DNA of 64,000 bases from Natronobacillus azotifigens (GTDB taxonomy: Bacteria > Bacillota > Bacilli > Bacillales > Amphibacillaceae), in NCBI RefSeq assembly GCF_026805325.1, contig NZ_JAPRAT010000010.1:40077-104076 (forward strand), read 5' to 3'. The position numbers and the translations under genes are program-made. Position 1 is the stretch's first letter. The number at the start of each line of letters is the position of its first letter. Below, one piece after another: positions 45,353 through 54,007 of the stretch. The notes beneath the pieces are model-generated. The model saw only the letters and a list, made by a program, of their open reading frames with translations, searched no databases and was not told where the DNA came from.

Positions 45353-46952
45353 AATTATCACGTTAACTCAAGTACAAGTAAAGGACTTTTTGAATAAATA
45401 TATCGAGCATGTGAATGTGAAAAATCGATGGTTGGGGTTGCTAAGCTTATTTATACCAGCTCTATTTATTTTACCAGCTTATCAATTGGTAAATAGCATA
45501 TACGAAGGTTTTAATCAAATTGGTTTTCCAGAACTAACAATCACCTATATGTATATAGGAACGGTTGTGTTGATGTTTTTTGCATGTATACCTATGATCA
45601 TTTCCGTTTTCTTTTACGCAAAGGATTTGCAATTCTTAACTACCTTACCAGTAAAGGTCGAGGGGATCATATTTTCTAAACTTGCAACCGTCTATTTGTA
45701 CCTGTTTGTTCTTGGGTGTTTTTTCTTTGGTACATCAGTTATTGTCTATAGCACAATTGGAGAATGGGATCTATATAGTCTTATTGCGGGAATCATCGCA
45801 TTGCTTATTTCGCCGTTACTACCAATGATTTTAACCACTTTAATTATTATTCCTTTTATGGCACTAGTCGGGAAAGGAAGAAAAAGAAACCTTATGGTTG
45901 TCGTTGGAAATGTGATCTTTCTCTTTGTATTTCTCTTTTTACAGCTAATTATCGCAAGAGCTGAAATGGATATAGAATCATTTTACCATATCTTGCTTCA
46001 AGAGGATGGCTTATTAAGACAACTAGGTAGAAATTTCCCCCCTAGTATATGGCTAACTAGGATGATTCAAGGTTCACTTCTAGATGGAGGACTTTTTGTT
46101 TTATTAAATCTTGTGTTCCTTTATGCCCTAAAATTGGTTTCGCAACTTTTGTATACAAAAGCGTTATTAGCATTTAACCAACAGGGTGGAGGGGAGGATA
46201 TACATCGAAAGGGTACAGTTTCTTTTCGGAAAAGAAGGATAGGATCGCAACTAATTACGCGGCATATTCAAATCATCCTCAGCAATCCAATATTTTTAAT
46301 AAATACCGTTTTAATTATGTTCTTACCGATCTTAATATTTATGATTATGCTTTTCACTGGAGAGGCTTCCCGAGAATTCTTTCATTCTTCAGAGCTATCA
46401 CCATATATCTTGTACATTTATATTGGAATCATTACAGCACCAGCAATGATCGGAAACCTTTCTGCTACATCGATTACTAGAGAAGGGAAAGCTTTTTGGG
46501 AAACTAGGATCCTACCGATTAGTGCAAGAGAAAACCTAAAGTATAGAATATATGCCACATTACTAATTACTTTTATTGCCACCGTATTGTTAGCTATTGC
46601 AGGAGGCATCTATTTACAGGTTAGTTTGGATATCGTAATACGTGCAGTAATTTTCAGTGTTGTGGCAACGTTATTCTTATCTACAATTGATATCGTCATT
46701 AATATAGAAAGACCTACTTTAAATTGGACCAGTCCTACAGCAGCCGTAAAGAATAATTTAAATGTGATCATATCATTATTCATTAGGGTTGGCTTAGGAG
46801 GTGGCGGATACTATATTTATCAGCTATTTCCACATCTCACAGCTAATGAATGGGTGACTATCGCCACACTATTTTTCCTTGTCCTTTATGGCATATCACA
46901 TTATATTGTTTTTGGAATCTACACGAAAAAATTTGATCGAATCGATGTATAA
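45345..46952 (+). CDS. Putative ABC exporter permease
   Basis: A 535-residue membrane protein with about twelve hydrophobic helices and no large extracellular domain. The pattern FFYAKDLQFLTTLPVKVEGIIFSK is shared with large permeases that partner EcsA/CcmA-type ATPases (putative ABC exporter family), and a cytoplasmic loop with RRIGSQLITRHIQIILSNP divides it into two halves. The substrate is unknown. It starts inside the ATPase gene. Confidence 0.85.
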   Translation: MRKIITLTQVQVKDFLNKYIEHVNVKNRWLGLLSLFIPALFILPAYQLVNSIYEGFNQIGFPELTITYMYIGTVVLMFFACIPMIISVFFYAKDLQFLTTLPVKVEGIIFSKLATVYLYLFVLGCFFFGTSVIVYSTIGEWDLYSLIAGIIALLISPLLPMILTTLIIIPFMALVGKGRKRNLMVVVGNVIFLFVFLFLQLIIARAEMDIESFYHILLQEDGLLRQLGRNFPPSIWLTRMIQGSLLDGGLFVLLNLVFLYALKLVSQLLYTKALLAFNQQGGGEDIHRKGTVSFRKRRIGSQLITRHIQIILSNPIFLINTVLIMFLPILIFMIMLFTGEASREFFHSSELSPYILYIYIGIITAPAMIGNLSATSITREGKAFWETRILPISARENLKYRIYATLLITFIATVLLAIAGGIYLQVSLDIVIRAVIFSVVATLFLSTIDIVINIERPTLNWTSPTAAVKNNLNVIISLFIRVGLGGGGYYIYQLFPHLTANEWVTIATLFFLVLYGISHYIVFGIYTKKFDRIDV

Positions 46953-47104
46953 TACGATCATTGTTTTTACCAAAATGTATAAAGTGACCATTCAGGGTGA
47001 ATGGGTGTTTGAAGATAAAAAGCTGGATCCTTCATGTTTCTAGTTGTTGTTTCCGATTGAATACCAAAAAATGCATCATTACAGCAGTGTCCGAAAATAA
47101 TAAC

Positions 47105-47149
47105 AAAAAACGGCAAATGATTTCATTCGTGATCATTTGTCGTTTTTTT
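47105..47149 (+). terminator. Intrinsic terminator of the ABC operon
   Basis: AAAAAACGGCAAATGAT pairs with ATCATTTGTCGTTTTTT, with one mismatch. Confidence 0.92.
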
Positions 47150-47270
47150 ATTAATCCCTAAATGGTGAAAATAAGTTGGAGATATTGAGATTGTTTTAAC
47201 TACCGATTGACGTGTCCTGCTGTACGATAACGAACGAAAACATAGCTGGATAAATTGTATCTTTATTCAT

Positions 47271-47295
47271 TCTGTTATATATTATGTATAACAGA
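47271..47295 (+). promoter_or_regulatory. GntR (YtrA-type) operator of gntR
   Basis: TCTGTTATA and TATAACAGA are separated by seven bases, 20 bases before the gntR start; the spacer resembles a -10 box region. The arms are identical to those of the site at 44400. Confidence 0.8.
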
Positions 47296-47315
47296 CATTC
47301 GGAAGGAGAAATAAT

Positions 47316-47708
47316 GTGTTTTTACATATACAGTTTGATTCAGAAACGCCAATATATCAACAAGTAAAAAACCAAATTATCAGAGGGATAGCGTTAGGAG
47401 AGTTATCATTAGGAGAAAGCTTGCCATCAGTTAGACAATTGGCATCAGATATAGGGATAAATCTCCATACGGTTAATAAAGTGTATAATCAGCTCAAATT
47501 AGAAGGCTGGGTCGTCATTCATAGAAAAAGTGGGGTGATGGTAAATCCGGATCTAAAAGCTAATAAATCTCCAGATTATCTTGCCGGATTAGACACTTTG
47601 TTAAAAAACATAACAGCAGAGGCCTATTTGAATGGCGTATCCAGAGAAGAGTTTATCGATTTTATACAGAAGAATTATGATAGTTATAAAATAAGGGAGG
47701 AAAAATAA
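47316..47708 (+). CDS. YtrA-type GntR family transcriptional regulator
   Basis: A 130-residue regulator: DSETPIYQQVKNQIIRGIALGELSLGESLPSVRQLASDIGINLHTVNKVYNQLKLEGWV is the winged helix of the GntR family, and the short about 50-residue C-terminal helix region marks the YtrA subfamily, whose members regulate adjacent ABC exporters. The GTG start follows GGAAGGAG by seven bases. Identical palindromes before this gene and before the ABC operon at 44630 point to control of both. Confidence 0.92.
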   Translation: MFLHIQFDSETPIYQQVKNQIIRGIALGELSLGESLPSVRQLASDIGINLHTVNKVYNQLKLEGWVVIHRKSGVMVNPDLKANKSPDYLAGLDTLLKNITAEAYLNGVSREEFIDFIQKNYDSYKIREEK

Positions 47709-47710
47709 CC

Positions 47711-48820
47711 ATGTTTCTCATTGTATTTTTACTATACTTAATTACGATTTATATTCCCTTAGTTCTGATCGGTATTTTCTTGCCTCTTCTTATGAAAAAA
47801 ACGCTGCTATTTGGGGTAGTCATACCTGAGGAATTAAGTGATCGAGAAGAAGTGGTAGAGATTAGAAAAAGATATATTAGAAACAGTAGTATTTCAGCCA
47901 TTTTTATAAGTATTGTCATTAATATTTTCGCAATAATGTTCCAAAGCATGGACGTATTGCTTATGGGAATAATAGTACTGATTGTCTTATTCGGGATAAA
48001 TTATGTGGATGTTCATAAGAAAGCAAAGACTTTGAAGGCTGAAAAGAAATGGACGATTGATAAAAAACAGATGGTAGTAGTTAATACATCGAAACCAGAG
48101 GAAGAAAAAAATTCATTATCGTACTATTGGGGTCTCCCCTTGCTTATTATGCTGTTTACTTTCCTATTTACGTTCGTTCAATATTCTGGCTTATCTGAAG
48201 AAATTCCACACCAATTTGACATTGTTGGGAATCCTGTTTCCTATCGACAGACAAATTTTTGGAATGTTTTTTTGCTACCTTTAACTCAACTGGGTATTAG
48301 TATAACTTTTTATGGTGTGTATAAAATTTTACAGAAAGCAAAAATTAGCATCCAAGCAAGAAGGCCTTTAGCTTCCTTTATACAAAACCAGTTAGCAAAG
48401 AAATATTGGATCGTATACATATTGATTACCAATGTTGTACTTAATCTTTATTTGGCCTATATACAATTGACTGTATTAGAGGTAATAACGCCTACAACTG
48501 CAGTTAACGTGCTTATTTATGGTTTTGGTGTCGCTATTCCAGTAATCGGAGCAATCTATGTTTCAATGAAAACTGGCCAAAGTGGAAACCGCATAAAAGT
48601 AGATGTGGCAGAAGAAGTTGATGACGAGATCATAGACAGAGATGATGATCAGCATTGGAAGTGGGGGTTGTTTTATTACAATCCCCATGATCCTACTGTG
48701 TTTATCGAAAAACGGTTTGGAATCGGATGGACCATTAATTGGGGACGTCCTTTAGGAATAGTCCTTGTCTTAGGGACGATTGCAATAATTATGGTTTCCC
48801 TTATTCCTCTTTTTCGTTAA
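47711..48820 (+). CDS. DUF1648/DUF5808 membrane protein
   Basis: A 369-residue protein with about nine helices. The middle part has YSGLSEEIPHQFDIVGNPVSYRQTNFW, the DUF1648 signature (P-x-HFD-x-GxP), as in SdpI/YwnJ-type immunity and autolysis regulators. The C-terminal tail DDDQHWKWGLFYYNPHDPTVFIEKRFGIGWTINWGRPLG is the DUF5808 motif. It follows gntR by two bases in an operon. A protective role against membrane-active peptides is inferred from SdpI only. Confidence 0.85.
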   Translation: MFLIVFLLYLITIYIPLVLIGIFLPLLMKKTLLFGVVIPEELSDREEVVEIRKRYIRNSSISAIFISIVINIFAIMFQSMDVLLMGIIVLIVLFGINYVDVHKKAKTLKAEKKWTIDKKQMVVVNTSKPEEEKNSLSYYWGLPLLIMLFTFLFTFVQYSGLSEEIPHQFDIVGNPVSYRQTNFWNVFLLPLTQLGISITFYGVYKILQKAKISIQARRPLASFIQNQLAKKYWIVYILITNVVLNLYLAYIQLTVLEVITPTTAVNVLIYGFGVAIPVIGAIYVSMKTGQSGNRIKVDVAEEVDDEIIDRDDDQHWKWGLFYYNPHDPTVFIEKRFGIGWTINWGRPLGIVLVLGTIAIIMVSLIPLFR

Positions 48821-48925
48821 CAGGTTTTCAGCAAAAACAACGGAGACAAATTAATGGCTACTTTTTAGGTGCGAAAACCCGAAAACTTTTTTTGGTGAGC
48901 CTTTAAACAATAATGTCACATATAA

Positions 48926-48955
48926 TTGACATTAAGTTATTTTGTCATATATAAT
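48926..48955 (+). promoter_or_regulatory. Promoter of the XRE regulator gene
   Basis: TTGACA at 48926 and TATAAT at 48950 are separated by 18 bases. AATGTC-N10-GACATT overlaps the -35 box and TGTCATATATAATG overlaps the -10 box, which suggests autoregulation. Confidence 0.65.
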
Positions 48956-48989
48956 GTACTTATAGATAACAATTGATGAGGTGTTTGAT

Positions 48990-49193
48990 TTGAACAGAGT
49001 CAAAGAGTATCGAAAACATTGCAAGTTCACTCAGATTGAACTCGCTAAAAAGGTCGGTGTAGCAAGACAAACGATTAATCTAATTGAAAATGATAAATAT
49101 AACCCCTCTTTGGCTTTGTGTATTTCCCTAGCAAAAGAGTTGAAAACCGATCTGAATACCTTGTTTTGGAAGGAGAATAACAATGAAGAATAA
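48990..49193 (+). CDS. XRE family transcriptional regulator (YozG-like)
   Basis: A 67-residue Cro/CI-type helix-turn-helix protein: NRVKEYRKHCKFTQIELAKKVGVARQTINLIENDKYNPSLALCISLAKELKTDLNTLFW. The TTG at 48990 lies seven bases after GAGG; the GTG at 48981 is part of that site. It overlaps the following membrane protein gene by eleven bases, an arrangement common for small XRE regulators with membrane partners. Confidence 0.9.
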   Translation: MNRVKEYRKHCKFTQIELAKKVGVARQTINLIENDKYNPSLALCISLAKELKTDLNTLFWKENNNEE

Positions 49194-49677
49194 GATACTT
49201 AATCGTTTTATAGGTGTGTTCGACGATCGAGATGAATATCAACGGAATCAAATCTATGAGGAATTAGCTTTCTCGGGAATACTATTATGGTTTTTAACCA
49301 CGTTATTAATGGTTATCAGTTTTGTTATGGATGTATTTCAAAATTCGCTATCGTTTGCAACAATAGCACTGATCATTATTAATATGGTTTACGCAATAAT
49401 AATTACGATTAGGTTAAGAAAAAAACGTTTAGATGAAACAGATTGTGCTTCATTAGAAGAATATGAAGAGAAGAAAAGACATTTGAAAAAAGCATCCTTT
49501 TTTGCGGGCGGTCTTTACGCGTTTTTTATGTTGGTGTTTATGGAATATGCATTGCCATATTTATCTGATCGCCAAATAGGAGATAGGTTGGGTATACTGA
49601 CTTGGCTATTTACTGGATTAATCTTCGGTATGACCATGTATTTCACTAAGAAATCAAAGTTACAGAAACATTTTTAA
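49183..49677 (+). CDS. Membrane protein partner of XRE regulator
   Basis: A 164-residue protein with four helices (ILLWFLTTLLMVISFVMDV, FATIALIIINMVYAIIITI, FAGGLYAFFMLVFMEY, ILTWLFTGLIFGMTMYF) and a charged central loop. The opening FIGVFDDRDEYQRNQIYEELAFSG resembles the DUF3278/DUF6773 group that pairs with XRE regulators. AAGGAGAAT precedes the ATG. Its function is unknown; a membrane signal input for the regulator is inference. Confidence 0.7.
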   Translation: MKNKILNRFIGVFDDRDEYQRNQIYEELAFSGILLWFLTTLLMVISFVMDVFQNSLSFATIALIIINMVYAIIITIRLRKKRLDETDCASLEEYEEKKRHLKKASFFAGGLYAFFMLVFMEYALPYLSDRQIGDRLGILTWLFTGLIFGMTMYFTKKSKLQKHF

Positions 49678-49802
49678 TTGGTAGCTTCCTGAGTCGATCT
49701 TGCTTTTTTTCTAAAAAATGCGTTACAAGTAACGATCACTTGGGTTGAGTTCATTATCAAAAGAAAGCATCAAGTAAATATAAGATAAGGAAGCGTGCAT
49801 TT

Positions 49803-50405
49803 ATGGTTCAAAAAAAATTAACAAACCGACAGATGAAAGCGATAGAAACGAAAGAGGCATTATATCAAGCGGCGATCCAATTGTTTAATGAAGAAGGTTA
49901 TGAAAAGGTTCTTGTTGAGGATATTACCAATCTAGCTGGTACGGCCAAAGGGACTTTTTATAATTATTTTCATTCAAAGAAAGATGCGCTTTATCATACG
50001 TTTACAAAGTTTGATCAAATTTATCAAGAGGCCTATGATCTAGTGAACAATACCACTACTTTTGAGCAGCGTTTACTCGGGTTTATTAAACATGCTTATA
50101 AAGAAATCAATAAAATGGGTAAAAAAATACCCTGGGCCTTGTATTATAATAGTATGTTAGACGATTCACCATTGGTATTAAGCAACGATCGAGTTCTTTA
50201 TCAAATTGTTAATGAGATTGTCGAATTTGGGTTAAAAATTGGCGATTTAGACACCAATAAACCATTCTCTCATTATGTTGAATTGATTAAAACACAACTG
50301 GTAGGTATTGATTATCGTTGGTGTGTTTCATCAGAACAAATAGATTTTTCTGAGTTTGCACTGACCAACATGTCGGTTTTTATTCATGGGATCATTCACC
50401 GATAA
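49803..50405 (+). CDS. TetR family transcriptional regulator
   Basis: A 200-residue regulator with the DNA-binding domain ALYQAAIQLFNEEGYEKVLVEDITNLAGTAKGTFYNYFHSKKDALY. The C-terminal domain is not recognised. GGAAG precedes the ATG. It lies before the ornithine cyclodeaminase gene, whose promoter carries two palindromes that are probably its operators. Confidence 0.9.
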   Translation: MVQKKLTNRQMKAIETKEALYQAAIQLFNEEGYEKVLVEDITNLAGTAKGTFYNYFHSKKDALYHTFTKFDQIYQEAYDLVNNTTTFEQRLLGFIKHAYKEINKMGKKIPWALYYNSMLDDSPLVLSNDRVLYQIVNEIVEFGLKIGDLDTNKPFSHYVELIKTQLVGIDYRWCVSSEQIDFSEFALTNMSVFIHGIIHR

Positions 50406-50418
50406 ACACAAGTATACG

Positions 50419-50458
50419 ACACTCACTTCGTCTTCATTTGCGGAAGGGGTGTTTTTTT
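50419..50458 (+). terminator. Probable terminator of the tetR gene
   Basis: ACACTCACTTC pairs imperfectly with GGAAGGGGTGT and runs into a run of seven T. Confidence 0.6.
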
Positions 50459-50486
50459 GTATTGAAATAATTGATCAGTGATATTA

Positions 50487-50523
50487 AAATATGACTATAG
50501 GTCAATGACTTTAAGTCATATTT
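50487..50523 (+). promoter_or_regulatory. Tandem TetR-type operator before the cyclodeaminase gene
   Basis: AAATATGACT and AGTCATATTT form outer inverted arms. Inside, ATGACTTTAAGTCAT is a perfect palindrome around one central base, and ATGACTATAGGTCAA is a weaker copy. Two dimers could bind side by side 17 bases before the start codon. Confidence 0.65.
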
Positions 50524-50539
50524 TTGGAGGGGGATAAAA

Positions 50540-51568
50540 ATGTTAAACGGAAAAGAATACAGAGACTGGATTAGTAAGCATATGACGATCGGAAAAGACT
50601 TGCTTTATCTTAGTGAGGCGGAGTGCCGTGCCTTGCCGTTATCTGACCAAGAAATATTTGATTTAACGGAACGTGCGTTAGTTTTATATAGCGAAAAGAA
50701 AACGGATATGCCTGCAAAGATTGCATTACACCCCATTCGTGATACGTTTTATCATGCAATGCCTGCATCGATTGAGGAGGTTAGTTCTGTTGGGATTAAG
50801 TGGGGTTCTTGTTACCCAGAGAATCGTCAACATTTTGGGACTCGTCAAGCAAATGCGCTTATCATTTATAATGATTATTTATCTGGAGTTCCTTTAGCGG
50901 TTATGGATGGTTTGTATATAACAGAAATTCGGACACCGTGCGTTGCTTTTGCTTCTGCAAAGTATATGGCAAGATCAAACACGAAGACATTTGGTATGAT
51001 TGGGTGCGGAATTCAAGGACGTGAACACGTGAGAATTGTGTGCAATACGTTTCCAGATCTAGAGAAGATATATGTTTACGATATGTTTGAAGCGGCTACA
51101 GATGCGTTAATCAAAGACTTGCAACCTCAAGTGCCTTGTGAAATTGTAAAAGCAAAGAGCATAGAGGAAGTGGTGAAAAGCAGTGAGGTAGTTGCGACGG
51201 CGACAATCATTCCTGAAACACCAAATCCACAAATCAAGGACGAGTGGGTATCAAAAGGACAAACGCTTCTCTTAAGTGACTGCCATTCCTTAGTAGAAGA
51301 TGCAACAGTTAAAAGAGCAGATAAATATACATTAGATAGCATTGCACAACATGAACTTTTAGCAGGTTATGATTATTATCCGCATGGTTTACCGAATGTA
51401 TATGGAGAAATTGGTGAAGTGTGTGGCGGACATAAACCAGGTCGTGAGTCCGATCAAGAATTAATTGTTTGTAATAATGTCGGAATGGCTGTAGAGGATA
51501 TGATGTTGCTACGTGTGTTATTTGACCGTGCACTAGAGACAAAGGCAGGGAGAATCTTACCATTGTAG
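50540..51568 (+). CDS. Ornithine cyclodeaminase/mu-crystallin family protein
   Basis: A 342-residue NAD(P)-dependent enzyme. It has PAKIALHP and KWGSCYPENR in the substrate part, GVPLAVMDGLYITEIRTPCVAFASAKYMA, the Rossmann motif FGMIGCGIQGREHVRIV and DSIAQHELLAGY. Family members include ornithine cyclodeaminase, alanine dehydrogenase of archaeal type and opine-forming reductases; an unusual N-terminal segment (GKEYRDWISKHMTIG) and the IKWGSC motif suggest a specialised substrate. GGAGGGGG precedes the ATG. It is probably controlled by the TetR gene upstream. Confidence 0.85.
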   Translation: MLNGKEYRDWISKHMTIGKDLLYLSEAECRALPLSDQEIFDLTERALVLYSEKKTDMPAKIALHPIRDTFYHAMPASIEEVSSVGIKWGSCYPENRQHFGTRQANALIIYNDYLSGVPLAVMDGLYITEIRTPCVAFASAKYMARSNTKTFGMIGCGIQGREHVRIVCNTFPDLEKIYVYDMFEAATDALIKDLQPQVPCEIVKAKSIEEVVKSSEVVATATIIPETPNPQIKDEWVSKGQTLLLSDCHSLVEDATVKRADKYTLDSIAQHELLAGYDYYPHGLPNVYGEIGEVCGGHKPGRESDQELIVCNNVGMAVEDMMLLRVLFDRALETKAGRILPL

Positions 51569-51690
51569 ATCATTTGCATTAGACCTGAATACCATAAAAG
51601 CAATATCCAATCATTTAAAAAGTAAATGGTGTATTTTAATTACCAAAGGGAACCCTCTTACTATACAAAAAATGTAGGAGGTAGTCCGAA

Positions 51691-52794
51691 ATGGACATTG
51701 CTATCATGGGAGCCGGACTTTCCGGTTTAGCATGTGCTATTACTCTTAAAAAAAATGGCATAACGCCGACGATATTTGAAAGACGAAGTGAAGTGGGAGA
51801 TCGTTTTGTTAATGGAGAGGTTCTGCTATCTATTTTTACAAGACCAGTCCATGATTGTATAGCCTCCTTGTCAGAAGAATATGGGATTTATCTTAAGCCC
51901 GCTGGGAATATTCAAAAAATGGAGCTTTTTTCAAAAAATAAAAGCGCAATCATAGAGGGGCATCTAGGTTTCACGAATATTCGCGGTAGGGAACAAGGTT
52001 CATTTGAAAAGCAGCTAGAACAGCAAACAAAATCAAAAATCAGATTTAATTCAGAAAAAACATATGAAGAATTGCTTGGTAAATATTCACATGTGGTCAT
52101 AGCAACTGGAGACGGAGATTATGCAAAGAAGACACGAAATTTCCGAGAAGATTTCACCGTTTCTATAAAGGGTGCGACAGTTGAAGGTTGTTTCGATCGA
52201 TATAGTGTAATGGCTTGGCTTGATTATGACCTAGCGCCTTACGGTTATTGCTTTCTTATTCCGTTTTCAGAAAAAGAAGCAAATATATCGATCGCTATCC
52301 CAGATTTACCTGCAAATGCGGATGTAAACCTCAACAATCTATGGGGGTTTTTTCACGAAAAAGTGCGTTCACAATTAAAACAGGAATTACCAATGACCGA
52401 TCAATTTCAAATTACTCGTTATCCAATCGGGATTTGCGACGCAGCGCGAATAGGAAATACTTTTTACGTTGGCAATTGTTTCGGAACTACATTGCCTTTT
52501 ATGGGCTTTGGGCAGTATGCATCTATATTAAGTGGAGTTTATGCAGCCTATGATTTGTGTGGTTTGGGAAAATATGAGGATTTAATGAAACCACTTCGTC
52601 AAAGCTATCAAGACTCACTCGTACTAAGAAGATCGATGGAACAATTATCTAATAAAGGATTGGATCTAATAGTTCATACATTACAAGGTTACTGGGGAGA
52701 AAAGTTGTTCCAAACGAAAACCATAAACCCATTAAAAGTCGCGAGCTATTTACTTCGCCCCTATATTAAAATGAAAAATAGAAAGACCACATAA
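51691..52794 (+). CDS. FAD-dependent oxidoreductase (geranylgeranyl reductase-like)
   Basis: A 367-residue flavoprotein. The N-terminal dinucleotide motif is IAIMGAGLSGLACAITLKKNGITPTIFERR (GxGxxG and acidic end), the central ATG motif is VVIATGDGDYAKK, and the C-terminal FAD segment has GNTFYVGNCFGTTLPFMGFGQYASI. This pattern is that of the geranylgeranyl reductase and halogenase group. The natural substrate is unknown; a lipid or isoprenoid is plausible. GTAGGAGGTAG precedes the ATG. It follows the cyclodeaminase gene by 122 bases. Confidence 0.8.
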   Translation: MDIAIMGAGLSGLACAITLKKNGITPTIFERRSEVGDRFVNGEVLLSIFTRPVHDCIASLSEEYGIYLKPAGNIQKMELFSKNKSAIIEGHLGFTNIRGREQGSFEKQLEQQTKSKIRFNSEKTYEELLGKYSHVVIATGDGDYAKKTRNFREDFTVSIKGATVEGCFDRYSVMAWLDYDLAPYGYCFLIPFSEKEANISIAIPDLPANADVNLNNLWGFFHEKVRSQLKQELPMTDQFQITRYPIGICDAARIGNTFYVGNCFGTTLPFMGFGQYASILSGVYAAYDLCGLGKYEDLMKPLRQSYQDSLVLRRSMEQLSNKGLDLIVHTLQGYWGEKLFQTKTINPLKVASYLLRPYIKMKNRKTT

Positions 52795-52878
52795 AATCTT
52801 TGCATCAACTTCAAAAGGCAATAAAAGGTGGAAAGAATTTGATTGCTTCAAGTGGATATACAATACCATAAAAAAAGT

Positions 52879-52935
52879 CTCAGAAAATCGTAGACAAGCC
52901 AACGGTTTTCTGAGGCATTTGTTTTGTTGAGACAT
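52879..52935 (+). terminator. Intrinsic terminator
   Basis: CTCAGAAAA pairs with TTTTCTGAG, followed by GCATTTGTTTTG. It lies downstream of the FAD protein gene. Confidence 0.7.
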
Positions 52936-52976
52936 AGTATTCATAAAGTGAAGAGATCGTTATCAACCACTTATAC

Positions 52977-53379
52977 TCACTTTTGGCTATCGATCAATTG
53001 TACGACATAATCATAGTCAATGGATCGTTCTCTAGAATAGCGAAAAAACCCTTTGTATCTTATCGTATCGTCTGAATCAATTATCAACTCCTTAATGGAT
53101 TTATGTTTATCATTATAGATGTTGATCCGAAAATGATATCCCATATATAGAAAGGAAGGTTTGCCTTTCTGGAAAGTCAATTCATTTAAATTATTAATAA
53201 TATGATGAATGTCTACTTGATTGATGATTTGTGTTTCTAAGCCTGTGCTCCCATCGAAAAATGTAATCATAGAATCATTTGCAGGGTCAATACTCATAAT
53301 TTTTTGAGGTAGATAAGTTAATGCAAAAATCAAAAGCAGTAGTAGAGGAATAGAAATACACATTAATTTTTTTACTCAT
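52977..53379 (-). CDS. Small membrane-anchored hypothetical protein, start affected by an A-tract
   Basis: The open frame from 53363 encodes 128 residues: MCISIPLLLLLIFALTYLP is a membrane anchor or signal segment, followed by a soluble part with DVVQL-like ends (YVVQLIDSQK) resembling DUF5301-type proteins. No ribosome binding site precedes 53363. An ATG at 53379 (MSKK) is out of frame by one base across a run of seven A (53367-53373); with six A it would read MSKKLMCISIP, a normal signal peptide start. The gene may thus be slipped, or the sequence may have a homopolymer error. Confidence 0.55.
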
Positions 53380-53497
53380 CATTATATAGTACTAAAAATT
53401 AGAAAAAACAATGATAAATATTACTTTTGGTGAAAAATATGTTAAAATTAGTATATATTAAACGACGTTCGTATTTCCTAAGAAGTGGGGTGTTTAC

Positions 53498-53677
53498 ATG
53501 GACTATAAAAAGGAATGGAATACTCTTCCTTTTCAGTGGAAGGTTACCTTTGGATTAGTGGGATTATACTTTGTAACAGAGATATTCTCGGTACTACCAA
53601 CATTGTTTACAACGATATATAACATAGGATATGACTTTGGCTCGAGCATTGCTAATATGATTTTAAGCTTTTTTTAA
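53498..53677 (+). CDS. Small membrane protein, 59 residues
   Basis: An ATG at 53498 opens a 59-residue frame: MDYKKEWNTLPFQWKVTFGL, one long hydrophobic stretch VGLYFVTEIFSVLPTLFTTI, then IGYDFGSSIANMILSFF. It is followed 15 bases later by a strong terminator, which supports it as a real gene. The GTGGGGTG before the start is a weak ribosome binding site. No family is recognised. Confidence 0.55.
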   Translation: MDYKKEWNTLPFQWKVTFGLVGLYFVTEIFSVLPTLFTTIYNIGYDFGSSIANMILSFF

Positions 53678-53692
53678 CTCCATATCAAAAAG

Positions 53693-53721
53693 AAACCGTA
53701 TCGTCTAGATATGGTTTTTTT
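53693..53721 (+). terminator. Intrinsic terminator after the 59-residue gene
   Basis: AAACCGTATC pairs with GATATGGTTT, followed by a run of T. An R2 repeat begins ten bases later. Confidence 0.88.
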
Positions 53722-53730
53722 GATTGGTTA

Positions 53731-53911
53731 GGAAACCACAAAATTGTATATAACTTTTCGGAATAGATATTGTCACCTCCAGCTCTGAGCGCGAAAAACT
53801 AGGTGACTTCACGAAGCAATTTACGATAAGTCATCATCGGTTCGCAAGCAAAAAGCTATTCCTTTTGTTTCATTCATTCCGTCTATTTTTAATCAAGCTC
53901 TGCGCTTTTTT
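53731..53911 (+). repeat. R2 repeat (copy 2)
   Basis: It contains TAACTTTTCGGAAT, CTCCAGCTCTGAGCGC, ACTTCACGAAGCAATTTACG, ATAAGTCATCATCGGTTCGC and ends AGCTCTGCGCTTTT. It lies upstream of the RlmD-like gene in the same orientation. Confidence 0.85.
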
Positions 53912-54007
53912 TCTTCAATGGAATTTCATTTATGATGAACTGGAAATTTCCGACGTTGCTCTATATAATAAAACAATAAGTAAATACATGAATATGAAGG
54001 AGTTTCC

